From Deltaproteobacteria bacterium (lineage in GTDB: Bacteria > Desulfobacterota > Binatia > UBA9968 > CAXXLF01), in assembly GCA_022571535.1 (NCBI GenBank), contig JACZXR010000007.1:1-17175 (forward strand): a stretch of 17,175 nucleotides of DNA, read 5' to 3'. A program made the position numbers and the translations under genes. Under the pieces are notes generated by a model. The model saw only the letters and a list, made by a program, of their open reading frames with translations, was not told where the DNA came from and made no database searches. Below are positions 7,592 through 14,412 of this stretch, piece after piece (the first letter of the stretch is position 1; each line of letters begins with the position of its first letter).

Positions 7592-8476
7592 TCATTGCGG
7601 GTCCAGCGGGCCAGGGTCCTTATAGTAGTGCTGATAATACCAGTCCGCAATCTCCCACCCGGTGGCTCGCCAGACTCCGTCATGGGAGCAAATATAGTCC
7701 AGCGCCTTGTCCAGATATTTGATCCGATACGGGAGACCTGTGATGAAGGGATGAAGGGGGATGGCCATCACCCTTCCACTCTCAGCGCCTTCCTTGTAGA
7801 GAGTGTCAAATTGATCGCAGACTTGTTGCCGGTACGCCTCCGGCGTCTGGTTCGAGTGCAGCAGGAGCGATATGTCGTTCACGCCCTGTTGATACGGTAA
7901 AGCTATCATCCGACCGTTACGGACGCGCATGGGTATGGGCTGATCGTCACATGCCCAGTCACAGACATACTCAAATCCCTCAGCGGCAAGGTGGTCCGGA
8001 GTGTTAAAGGTCTCAGCCAGCCCTGGGCCAAGCCAGCCTTTGGGCGCTGTTCCGACGGCTGCCGTGATGGTGTCTCTGACCTTGCGGATCACCGAACGCT
8101 CCTCCTCCAACGGATATTGACTCAACCTTAAATTATTGGTGATCCCGTGTCCCAACCACTCCCAACGCCTTTTCTTGCCTTCCTCAATGATTGCCGGATG
8201 ATGCTCGCAAACATCAGAATTCAGCAAGACGCTGGCCCTGATCCCGTGTTTGTCGAGGACATCCATAATACGGAAAATGCCAATTCTCGACCCGTAGTCT
8301 CGCAATGAGTAACTCTGGATATCAGGCAAGTGCGGACTGGAGGCTGCCTGAAGGGGCTTGTCGATGTGGAAGTACTCGATGTTAGGGCAAACCCACAGGG
8401 CAAGCCTCGCCTCACCCGGCCATTTCAGCGCCCCGCGCCCGCCGCCCGGAAGATAGTCGTAACGATCCTTTGCCAT
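7592..8476 (-). CDS. Polysaccharide deacetylase-family protein, PuuE/allantoinase-like
   Basis: This 294-aa NodB-fold hydrolase resembles the PuuE-type branch (cofactor-independent allantoinase and relatives) more than chitin or peptidoglycan deacetylases. There is no signal peptide, the usual TFDD motif is missing and replaced by ALWVCPNIEYF (26-36), and the later family blocks WEWLGHGITNN (His110) and AIPLHPFITGLPYR (His242) are present. It probably cleaves a C-N bond in a small cytoplasmic amide, ureide or N-acyl compound; the substrate cannot be told. The start is the ATG at 8476, six bases after GAGGAGG; a GTG at 8491 is the alternative. It ends directly before the AhpD-like gene and begins 34 bases after the VOC gene, so the three are probably one transcript. 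Confidence 0.75.
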   Translation of the reverse strand: MAKDRYDYLPGGGRGALKWPGEARLALWVCPNIEYFHIDKPLQAASSPHLPDIQSYSLRDYGSRIGIFRIMDVLDKHGIRASVLLNSDVCEHHPAIIEEGKKRRWEWLGHGITNNLRLSQYPLEEERSVIRKVRDTITAAVGTAPKGWLGPGLAETFNTPDHLAAEGFEYVCDWACDDQPIPMRVRNGRMIALPYQQGVNDISLLLHSNQTPEAYRQQVCDQFDTLYKEGAESGRVMAIPLHPFITGLPYRIKYLDKALDYICSHDGVWRATGWEIADWYYQHYYKDPGPLDPQ

Positions 8477-8510
8477 AGAACCCCTCCTCACCTGTGAACT
8501 CTTCTATTAG

Positions 8511-8900
8511 TCACTCCCCGAAGGAAAGTTCCCACCGGTTGCCATCGCGGTCGTTGATATAAAGCGAATATCCCTTCCCGTCGGGGTGCTCGCGGATATT
8601 CTCCACCCGGGCTCCCGCCTGCTCCAACTCCGTCATTGCCTTCTCTTTCTCCTGCCAGGGGATGTTTAGCGTGTGATGGGGCACACCTGGGCGCGGCCCC
8701 TGAGAGGCGTCAAAGATGTGAACCTGAAAATTCCCCAATTGGACATCGACCTCTTTGACCCGGCCCCGGTCAAACTGCTCTTGGGTCGGCTCGATCCTCC
8801 GGACAACCCTGGCACCCAAGACTTGGGTATAAAATTTTTCCGACTCGGCCAGATTCTTAGCCCCTATGGCGAAGGTCTTGAGCCCCTTGACGTCAGGCAT
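8511..8900 (-). CDS. VOC-superfamily (glyoxalase/bleomycin resistance-like) protein
   Basis: This 129-aa single-domain protein has the paired beta-alpha-beta-beta-beta modules of the vicinal oxygen chelate fold: LKTFAIGAKNLAESEKFYTQVLGA at the N-terminus, split here at the helix, and SLYINDRDGNRWELS near the C-terminus. His75/His76 and Glu124 sit where metal ligands are expected, but the first ligand position, usually His, is Phe10, so the metal site is incomplete or reorganised. Families of this size include lyases, isomerases, dioxygenases and binding proteins, and no substrate can be assigned. AAGGAGG precedes the ATG by four bases. It appears to be first in a set with the deacetylase and AhpD-like genes. 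Confidence 0.8.
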   Translation of the reverse strand: MPDVKGLKTFAIGAKNLAESEKFYTQVLGARVVRRIEPTQEQFDRGRVKEVDVQLGNFQVHIFDASQGPRPGVPHHTLNIPWQEKEKAMTELEQAGARVENIREHPDGKGYSLYINDRDGNRWELSFGE

Positions 8901-8930
8901 GGCTCCTCCTTATTAACAGAAATTGGTATA

Positions 8931-9013
8931 AACCGATATTTCCCCATGAGCGCGGCTGGACATCCCGCATGGGAGTTACACTGGCTGAACTCCGAGTAAG
9001 ATCCATATCGGTT
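8931..9013 (-). promoter_or_regulatory. Possible structured leader of the VOC-deacetylase-AhpD set
   Basis: AACCGATAT (8931-8939) and ATATCGGTT (9005-9013) form a perfect 9-bp closing stem. Inside it are two further hairpins: GGAGTT/AACTCC (8972-8977 with 8988-8993) and GCGG/CCGC (8952-8955 with 8965-8968). On the minus strand this would be an 83-nt three-way junction lying between the cNMP-Sm stop codon and the VOC start. I cannot match it to a known riboswitch class. Confidence 0.3.
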
Positions 9014-9726
9014 CAGCGCTTGCGTCTTTTCTTGGCGCGCTTAACGGGAGCCTCTATGTCGAAAGCAATCGAGGCAATCGCGTGGTATGGGATCATGATC
9101 AGGTTGCCATCGCCGTCACGAACGACCACTTCATGGCCAGCGTTGCTCTGTATAACCTGAATGATCATGCCGTTCACAGTCTTGCCCGAAAGCAGTTCCA
9201 TCCGGATCCGCACGCTCTGAGCAATGAGGTGCTGGAAATTGAGCAGATCCCCTCCAATAACATGAAGTCCCTGCTGGAGGGCTTCTCGATAGGCCTCGTT
9301 TGTGACCCTTAGTCGGACCACCACGATGCAGAGGAGGCTATCCAGCACCTTCAAACCGGCGCCGGGATATTCCCTGGTGAACTCTTCAAAATCCGAGCGG
9401 CTGAGGACATGCACCACGGCATCCTCCTCCACGAGTGCAGAGGCAGAACGACCTCTGCGGTCCATAAACGATATTTCACCGAAGACGCCTCCCCTCTCGG
9501 CCGTAAGAATTGTCTTCTCCACGCCGCCAGGCATGATCCACTGCCTCATTGACACAGTGCCGGATTCCGCGACATAGAGTGTGTCGCCCTCGTCGTTTTC
9601 CTTGAAAATATAACTTCCCGCCGAATAGGATTCCTCGCGGAAACATTTGAGAAACAACCGCATCTCGTTGGTTTTTAGTCCCTGCACCAGGTAACTGTTT
9701 TCAATACCCGCCGATCCAGCCATCAT
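9013..9726 (-). CDS. Cyclic-nucleotide-binding domain fused to an Sm/Hfq-like domain
   Basis: Residues about 15-130 of this 237-aa protein form a CAP_ED-type cyclic-nucleotide-binding domain, with the phosphate-binding cassette GGVFGEISFMDRRGRSAS at 79-96 including Glu84 and Arg93. A helical linker follows (about 130-168). Instead of the CRP helix-turn-helix, residues about 171-223 look like an Sm fold: an Sm1-like strand set (MELLSGKTVNGMIIQVIQ) and a final MIPYHAIASI that resembles the Hfq Sm2 signature YKHAIST. The C-terminus is strongly basic (VKRAKKRRKR), suiting nucleic-acid contact. This suggests a ligand-responsive RNA- or DNA-binding regulator, which is inference. Two adjacent ATGs exist; the second, at 9723, is better spaced from AGGAGG. 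Transcription is separate from or leads into the VOC gene set. Confidence 0.78.
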   Translation of the reverse strand: MMAGSAGIENSYLVQGLKTNEMRLFLKCFREESYSAGSYIFKENDEGDTLYVAESGTVSMRQWIMPGGVEKTILTAERGGVFGEISFMDRRGRSASALVEEDAVVHVLSRSDFEEFTREYPGAGLKVLDSLLCIVVVRLRVTNEAYREALQQGLHVIGGDLLNFQHLIAQSVRIRMELLSGKTVNGMIIQVIQSNAGHEVVVRDGDGNLIMIPYHAIASIAFDIEAPVKRAKKRRKR

Positions 9727-10058
9727 CTCCTCCTTTTGATCGTCCTAGCGAGAGAGATTAAAACCCATATTGCCGAAATTTTACCATAGGTAGAGGGCAA
9801 ACGGTACGTAGACGCCGCGAGCAGCCTGCGGTATGGTCTCTTCAATGCAGTGGACCGGAGGAACTTCTAAAAAAGGGCATGCGATATCCCGAGAAGCCAA
9901 AGCCCCCGTGAAACGAGGAGCAATCCAGCGCGGCACGAGTAGAGCCAAAGAATTCTACGCCGCTATCACCACGTGGACCAGGTGGTTATCATCCACACAA
10001 GCTAGAAGTTTTCCCTGCCACCACGATGGGTGTCTACCGAGAAGGTGATTTGAACCTA
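9727..10058 (-). other. Gene-poor spacer with a 19-bp dyad
   Basis: I see no convincing gene in these 332 bases. A 71-codon plus-strand frame (9833-10048) has no recognisable motif and no RBS. The one structured item is ACCACGTGGACCAGGTGGT (9968-9986), an inverted repeat with a single mismatched pair, which could be an operator. AT-rich sequence near 9760-9785 may hold the promoter of the cNMP-Sm gene, but no clear -35/-10 pair was found. Confidence 0.3.
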
Positions 10059-10481
10059 TTAATGGGTGGTCGGGCTTGAAGTGGGAATAAATTCCTGAAT
10101 TTTCCCCTGGAGCTGCTGCAAGGTAAAGGGCTTAACCAGGCAAGCATTACACCCCGCTTCGATGCAGCTCCTTATCTCCGGCTCCCTGTACAGAACCGTC
10201 GTGGCTACAATGGGGATATCTTGGGTCTCCGGGTTGGAGCGGATCACGCGGGTTGCCTCTTTTCCGTCCATCTTCGGCATTAAAATATCCATGAGAATTA
10301 GGTTGGGTTTCTCCTTTAAAGCCTTTTCTACCCCTTCACCGCCGTGTTCGGCCCCAATGACCGCAAACCCCATGAACTCCAGAAGGTGGGTTAGAATTTC
10401 CCGCGAATCCGGATGATCCTCTACGACGAGCACCGTTAATTTGCGTCCAGACTCCACCTTATTATTAATAGAACTCCCCAT
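10059..10481 (-). CDS. Stand-alone response-regulator receiver domain (CheY-like)
   Basis: This 140-aa protein is a single REC domain. The acidic pocket is E21-D22 (VLVVEDHPDSRE), the phosphoacceptor is D65 (LILMDILMPKMDG), the switch residue is T94 or T95 (IVATTV), and the conserved Lys is K117 (CLVKPF). There is no output domain, so it would act by protein-protein contact, as in phosphorelays or polar-localisation and motility systems. No histidine kinase lies in the window. The sequence style (HPDSREILTHLLEFMGF) matches receivers paired with hybrid kinases. A GGAG lies three bases before the ATG. It is flanked by long non-coding stretches, so it is probably transcribed alone. Confidence 0.88.
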   Translation of the reverse strand: MGSSINNKVESGRKLTVLVVEDHPDSREILTHLLEFMGFAVIGAEHGGEGVEKALKEKPNLILMDILMPKMDGKEATRVIRSNPETQDIPIVATTVLYREPEIRSCIEAGCNACLVKPFTLQQLQGKIQEFIPTSSPTTH

Positions 10482-11131
10482 CGCTCCGGTATTAAAGGTC
10501 AGGCAGACCAGCGAGTGTATTCCTCACACGGTTTCGACACGCTTACAGATACTTTCGGTTTAAAGACAACACAAGAACTGTGCCACATCACTGAGTGGTG
10601 CAAATCTTGGGACTCGACCTTACAAATGACTACTCGATTTTAAAGGAAATCTAGTTTAATCACCCCCGGGTCTGCTCTCATAATCCAACCTGGTCGGAAT
10701 AAGTCCCTTAGATTTTAGTTGCACCTAATATAGGGAATTTGTCAAGAGAAAAACTACATATAGTTCTAACTTGTCACATCACCCCCAAGGGGTAGTGCTA
10801 CGAGGCCTACTTACTCTGTGGCGTATCACTAAAGGAGATCGCCGACAAGCCGGGTGTTTCCTGTGACCTCTGGATGAACTGGAGTAAGGTAATCAGGAGC
10901 GAATTGGTAAAGGAGGTGCAACCGTGTAATGGCCTGCTCGCTAGCTTTTCCTTCCCTTAAAAAGGACTTCGTCACCGAGGCCCTCTTGCAAGTTAGACTT
11001 TACAGGCAGATTCATTCAACTCTGCTAGAGAAGGCAAAACACAAGACATTTCAAAAGCCTATCTTCACTTTGCCTTATTACAGCCTCCCTTAAAAATAGG
11101 CCTGCCAAGATGTGGATACCGGCTGCTCCGC
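10482..11131. other. 650-base intergenic region without a clear gene
   Basis: No credible full gene was found. A plus-strand frame without a start codon (10796-10960) is described separately. TTGACA on the minus strand at 10740-10745 sits in the same TTTTTCTCTTGACA block as the gntR promoter, but no -10 box is correctly spaced. The region is AT-richer than its neighbours and carries several stop codons in every frame, as expected of decayed or regulatory DNA. Confidence 0.4.
10796..10960 (+). pseudogene. Possible helix-turn-helix fragment
   Basis: This 54-codon frame directly follows a TAG and has no ATG or GTG at its beginning. Its translation contains YEAYLLCGVSLKEIADKPG, which resembles the start of a homeodomain-like HTH as in transposases or sigma/RpiR-type DNA-binding domains, followed by WMNWSKVIRSELVKE. 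No RBS or upstream coding sequence is visible. It may be a remnant of a transposase or regulator, or chance. Confidence 0.2.
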
Positions 11132-12076
11132 TCATGGCTCACGATCACAGGAATCCAGATCATGCTTCCAGTAGTCGTAATTGAAGGCTTCCTCTTGGGG
11201 TTCAACGAGTTTTCGGTATAGCTCCGGCCGACGCTCCCAGTTTTGGCCAGGTCGGCAGCGGTTAACGAATCGTTCTTCGTCCGGCGGGACGAAAAACTCT
11301 GGATTGTAATAGCGCCCGCGCCACCACCGCAAACGGTTCATGTCAAGCTCACCGTAAATTATGCCCGGCCCGTCGCTCTGAGCAATAGTCTCCTCAGGTC
11401 CGTCGATGATGCCTACTCCGCGTACTCCATCCCGGAACAGGTTCTGGACCACGATGACGTAACACAGGTTCTCAGCCGCCCTGGCACGGGCTACGCAACG
11501 CCAGGTGTCGGTCAGGCAGGGGCGAGTGGGGCTGTGTTGGCCGTTCATAGGAGCGATGATGATCTCGGCCCCCATCAGCATCTCGACCCGGGCTAACTCA
11601 GGCACAAACAATTCCGAACAGGTCAGGAGCCCAATCATGCCCAGCAGTGTGTCCACGGCCATTGGCCCTTCCCCTGGCAGAATATGCCGGCGACCGCCAT
11701 GCAGATACTCGTTCAAATGGGGTGTGTCGGGTTGGCAGCGACGGTAGTTCGCCGGAATTTTTCCATCAGGCCCGATCAGTTTCTGAGTCAGGTAGGATCC
11801 CTCCTCGACGGTCTCGTGCGGCTCGATGTTGCTGGCAACGATGTGCACTCTTCGCCGATCCGCCACTTCCTGAAGCATGGCGATCGGTGTCTTGTTCAGC
11901 CGCCCACCGCTGTCTATCGGCCCATGGCTTGGACCTGGATAACCTTCAGAAAAGGTGATCAACACCGCCCCATTATCGGCTGCCTCCTCCGCTAGACGCA
12001 CTGCCTGCTCAGCGTTGGACCACTCTTTCTCGCCCCACACAGCGCGCGATTGTACCGCGCCGACGCAGACTTTCAT
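11132..12076 (-). CDS. Nitrilase-superfamily carbon-nitrogen hydrolase with substituted catalytic Lys
   Basis: This 314-aa protein has the nitrilase/amidase alpha-beta-beta-alpha fold. Glu44 (ITFSEGYPGP) and the nucleophile Cys153 (LLTCSELFVPELAR) are in their usual contexts. Where the catalytic Lys is normally seen (YRK), this protein reads NYRRCQP with Arg113, so the Glu-Lys-Cys triad is altered. It would hydrolyse an amide, nitrile or carbamoyl compound if active; the substrate is unknown. The C-terminal 50 residues are rich in aromatic and charged residues (YRKLVEPQEEAFNYDYWKHD) and probably help oligomerisation. AAGAAGG precedes the ATG. It is divergent from the solute-binding protein gene, and a promoter-like pair lies about 220 bases upstream. 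Misalignment of the Lys is possible, as there is no structure to check. Confidence 0.8.
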   Translation of the reverse strand: MKVCVGAVQSRAVWGEKEWSNAEQAVRLAEEAADNGAVLITFSEGYPGPSHGPIDSGGRLNKTPIAMLQEVADRRRVHIVASNIEPHETVEEGSYLTQKLIGPDGKIPANYRRCQPDTPHLNEYLHGGRRHILPGEGPMAVDTLLGMIGLLTCSELFVPELARVEMLMGAEIIIAPMNGQHSPTRPCLTDTWRCVARARAAENLCYVIVVQNLFRDGVRGVGIIDGPEETIAQSDGPGIIYGELDMNRLRWWRGRYYNPEFFVPPDEERFVNRCRPGQNWERRPELYRKLVEPQEEAFNYDYWKHDLDSCDREP

Positions 12077-12455
12077 CTCGACCTTCTTTTCTCCACAACA
12101 GTGTCAAGGGGGGGAGAGGCTGACTGGACGTTCCTCCCCCTCTGAGCATTAATACAATGTTCCCTCATAGCTTTAAACCCTTCTGTAGATTATCCCTGTC
12201 GAGAAACGCTTGGGTCTCCGGTTAGGCCGCACCTCATACAGGATGGTTTGCCTAAGGTGGGACGGGCTCTCCCTAATTGGCTTGTTAGGAAAGCACAATA
12301 TTTAAGGAGGAAGAGGGCTGTCAAGGTAAGGGGAATCATCTCTCATCACGAGACGGAATTGAACACCGCATTAATGGAAACCCATCAATCCTAATGATAT
12401 CAATCACGGGGTTTCAAACCACGTGGTTGACCAAAGGGAAGAAATCCCGCTTCTC
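12077..12455. other. Intergenic region upstream of the nitrilase-family gene
   Basis: No gene is supported here. It holds the promoter-like pair noted separately and a G-rich/C-rich imperfect hairpin around 12108-12143. A near-palindrome containing CCACGTGG (12417-12428) lies close to the left edge of the structured element. The rest shows nothing I can assign. Confidence 0.4.
12295..12324 (-). promoter_or_regulatory. Possible promoter for the nitrilase-family gene
   Basis: On the minus strand TTGACA (12319-12324) is followed after 18 bases by TATTGT (12295-12300). The predicted start would leave a leader of about 210 bases before the nitrilase ATG, which is long but possible. No other promoter-like pair was seen nearer. 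Confidence 0.35.
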
Positions 12456-12672
12456 CCCCCTGTGGAGTGAAGCTCCCCGCGCTCCCGCGCGGGGCTTCCT
12501 GATACGGATGGCGGAACTCTCCGTAGCCTTTAGCCCTCCTTCGCTAAGGCTTCGGAGGGCTCTCCTCGCCATTCATCCCCGCCCTTCCGGGCGGCGCATT
12601 CTGGCGAAGGAGAGTAATCCGCAACTCCACGGGGGAAACCCCATCGGCTTTGTGCCCGCCTCAAGAGGCGGG
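12456..12672. ncRNA. Multi-stem structured element, omega/HEARO-like RNA or IS200/IS605-derived remnant
   Basis: Nested stems fold the whole segment. A 12-bp closing stem pairs 12456-12468 with 12624-12635 (one bulged T). Hairpin 12469-12498 has 12 bp. A 10-bp stem joins 12511-12520 to 12611-12622. Hairpin 12532-12561 has an 8-bp stem (AGCCCTCC/GGAGGGCT). A further stem, 12564-12570 with 12603-12610, encloses CCGCCC-TTCC-GGGCGG (12579-12594). A seventh arm, CCCGCCT/AGGCGGG (12655-12672), follows. Such density resembles the RNAs carried by IS200/IS605-type elements (TnpB or IscB guide RNAs, HEARO) or palindrome-rich non-autonomous copies. No tnpB, iscB or tnpA is present in the window. Strand is not determined. 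Confidence 0.4.
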
Positions 12673-12725
12673 TTTACATTGAATCAAAGTGTACCTTAAA
12701 ACTGAGACATAGAAAGGGGAATGAG

Positions 12726-13757
12726 ATGAAAGGTCATTTGATCAAAATAGTCGAGTGGTTTCTTTTATCTGTTTGCATTATTTTCACAGGAGTCCCAAGG
12801 GTCTCCTTTGCGCAAACCTCCGCTGAAAGGGTAGAGAAGGCCAAAAAAGAAGGGGCGGTGAATTTTTACTTTGTCTGGAATTTATCCCACGGGCAGGCTG
12901 TCGCGAAGGCGTTCAACAAGAAGTTTCCATCGATCAAGGTGAACCTGTATCGCTCGGGTGGGAGCAGCATGGTCAATAAACTGGTCATCGAGGCAAAGAC
13001 GGGCAGGCACGACGTGGACGTCATTATCATGTCGGACCTTTACTGGCAGAGCCTGATGGATAGGGATCTGATTGCCGCCTACTGTTCGCCGCAACTGTCG
13101 GCGTTTCCCGCTGAGTTTAAAGACCGGAAGTGCCTGTGGACGGTGTTTAATATCAACACGCACGTGATCGCCTATAATACGTAGCTGGTCCCCAAAGTGG
13201 CAAGGCCGAAAATCCTTGAAGACCTCCTCGACCCGCGTTGGAAGAAGGGAAAACTTGTCATGGATACCACTGATGAGAGGTGGTTCACTCAAACCCTGGA
13301 CAAGATGGGCGAAGAGAGGGGACTGGCGTATATGAAGAAGCTTGCCGCCCAAGAGCCCCAATTTCGCCGTGGGCACACCATGATGCTGCAACTCCTAGCT
13401 GTCGGGGAGTTCCCGGTCAATGTGATTGCCTATGGATACCAGGTGGAATATTTAAAGAAGCAGGGAGCACCCATCGACTGGTCGGCAGATGAGCCGGTCA
13501 CTTCGACCGGGGGAGTGATCTCGCTGGCCAAGCATGCCCCTCATCCGGAGGCGGCAAAACTCTTCATTGATTTTGCCATGTCAAAGGTGGCCCAGGAGGA
13601 GATCACGAAGTTTAACCGGGTTGCCACCAGGGTGGATGTCCCCCCCGATCCACCACACTTGGTGGAGGGCTTGAAGATGGCTCCAGTGAAGCCTGAACTA
13701 GGCAAGATTTTGCGCAACAGGACAGTACAGTTCAGAAAGATTTTTGGGATCCAGTGA
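12726..13757 (+). pseudogene. ABC transporter extracellular solute-binding protein, interrupted by an amber codon
   Basis: A periplasmic solute-binding protein of the iron/spermidine/putrescine-like SBP type, 343 codons in all, is interrupted by TAG at 13182-13184 (codon 153). The signal peptide is residues 1-29, with a hydrophobic core WFLLSVCIIFTG and probable cleavage after VSFA. Lobe I includes GAVNFYFVWN and YRSGGSSMVNKL. After the TAG the frame continues without shift (LVPKVARPKILEDLLDPRW and TSTGGVISLAKHAPHPEAAKLF), so both halves clearly belong to one gene. The lost residue is likely Gln or Lys, each one base from TAG. No permease or ATPase gene is adjacent, which fits an orphan, decaying binding protein. 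AAGGGG precedes the ATG. A sequencing error or amber suppression cannot be excluded. Confidence 0.75.
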
Positions 13758-13775
13758 GGTGAGAGGCCGATGGAA

Positions 13776-14333
13776 TTAGGTCTTGGTGAGGCCTATGCCT
13801 AAGAGAAGGACGATCGGGCCGAGAGCTGCATTAATTTTCAAAAGCACGAGCCAACCCCTCCATTGAGAGAGTAAGTCCTCGGGCCAGTTCGAATTGTGCG
13901 GCTCAGTTGGAGCGCTTAGAGAGGCTATCCTGGGGGCATATTTGAAGGCTTGAAAGCAGTGGTGTAAGATCATGGCCAGGAAGAGAAAGAGCTTTGTGCC
14001 CAGGATCAGGTAATAGCCCGGGCCCAGGGCGAAGCCGGTGGCAACACCGCGCAAGACGAAGTTGAAGGTCCCTGTGATGAGCATGAGGCTGATGGCAATC
14101 CAGGATAAGGTCTGAAAATTGTGCCGTCCACGATTGAGGACGTCCATTCCGGGTCTGGGTGGTAAGGATTGGGCCGCTGGGGAAAAGACGAAAAGAAAGA
14201 ATATGATGCCCCCAATCCATAGGCTGAGGGAAATGATGTGAATCCATTGATTGAGCGTCTGGAGAAGGATAGAGGGCCTCACCTTGGAAATTAGGTCTGC
14301 AACTTTATTATCACTGAAGAGGGAACTTTTCAA
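13776..14333 (-). CDS. CopD-family / DUF2269-like four-helix membrane protein
   Basis: This 185-aa integral membrane protein has hydrophobic segments at about 22-51, 74-95, 106-128 and 162-182. His32 (NQWIHIISLSLWIGG) and His124/His125 (MILHHCFQAF) lie inside helices, a pattern seen in CopD-like copper- or haem-associated membrane proteins. Such genes often accompany cytochrome oxidase genes, and here it is divergent from coxB with only about 80 bases between start codons. A role in copper delivery or haem-linked oxidase maturation is inference. No ATG is available: translation probably begins at TTG (14333), 11 bases after AAGGGG, although a GTG at codon 18 is possible. It converges on the solute-binding protein gene with 18 bases between the stop codons. 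Confidence 0.75.
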   Translation of the reverse strand: MKSSLFSDNKVADLISKVRPSILLQTLNQWIHIISLSLWIGGIIFFLFVFSPAAQSLPPRPGMDVLNRGRHNFQTLSWIAISLMLITGTFNFVLRGVATGFALGPGYYLILGTKLFLFLAMILHHCFQAFKYAPRIASLSAPTEPHNSNWPEDLLSQWRGWLVLLKINAALGPIVLLLGIGLTKT

Positions 14334-14412
14334 TTCGTCATATCCCCTTGATAAGGCCGTAGAGGTGTGTTAGCAAAGGCCTAATAAAAAATAGGAGTTT
14401 CAGGGTCACATC

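Noticed and set aside
10044..10063. GGTTCAAATC-like sequence on the minus strand suggestive of a tRNA T-arm
   Set aside because: The flanking bases do not form a 5-bp T-stem and no acceptor, D or anticodon arm could be found around it.
10717..10745. TTGACA at 10740-10745 as a promoter for the receiver gene
   Set aside because: The -35 box is perfect but no -10 box lies at 15-19 bases; the nearest TAAAAT is about 22 bases away.
12394..12699. Plus-strand 101-codon frame across the structured element
   Set aside because: It reads through the nested stems, has no RBS and its Arg/Pro/Ser-rich translation simply reflects the palindromes. I treat it as a chance frame over an RNA-like element.
13182..13184. 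Pyrrolysine at the TAG in the solute-binding protein
   Set aside because: Solute-binding proteins are not known Pyl users and nothing else in the window suggests Pyl machinery; a nonsense mutation or sequencing error is simpler.
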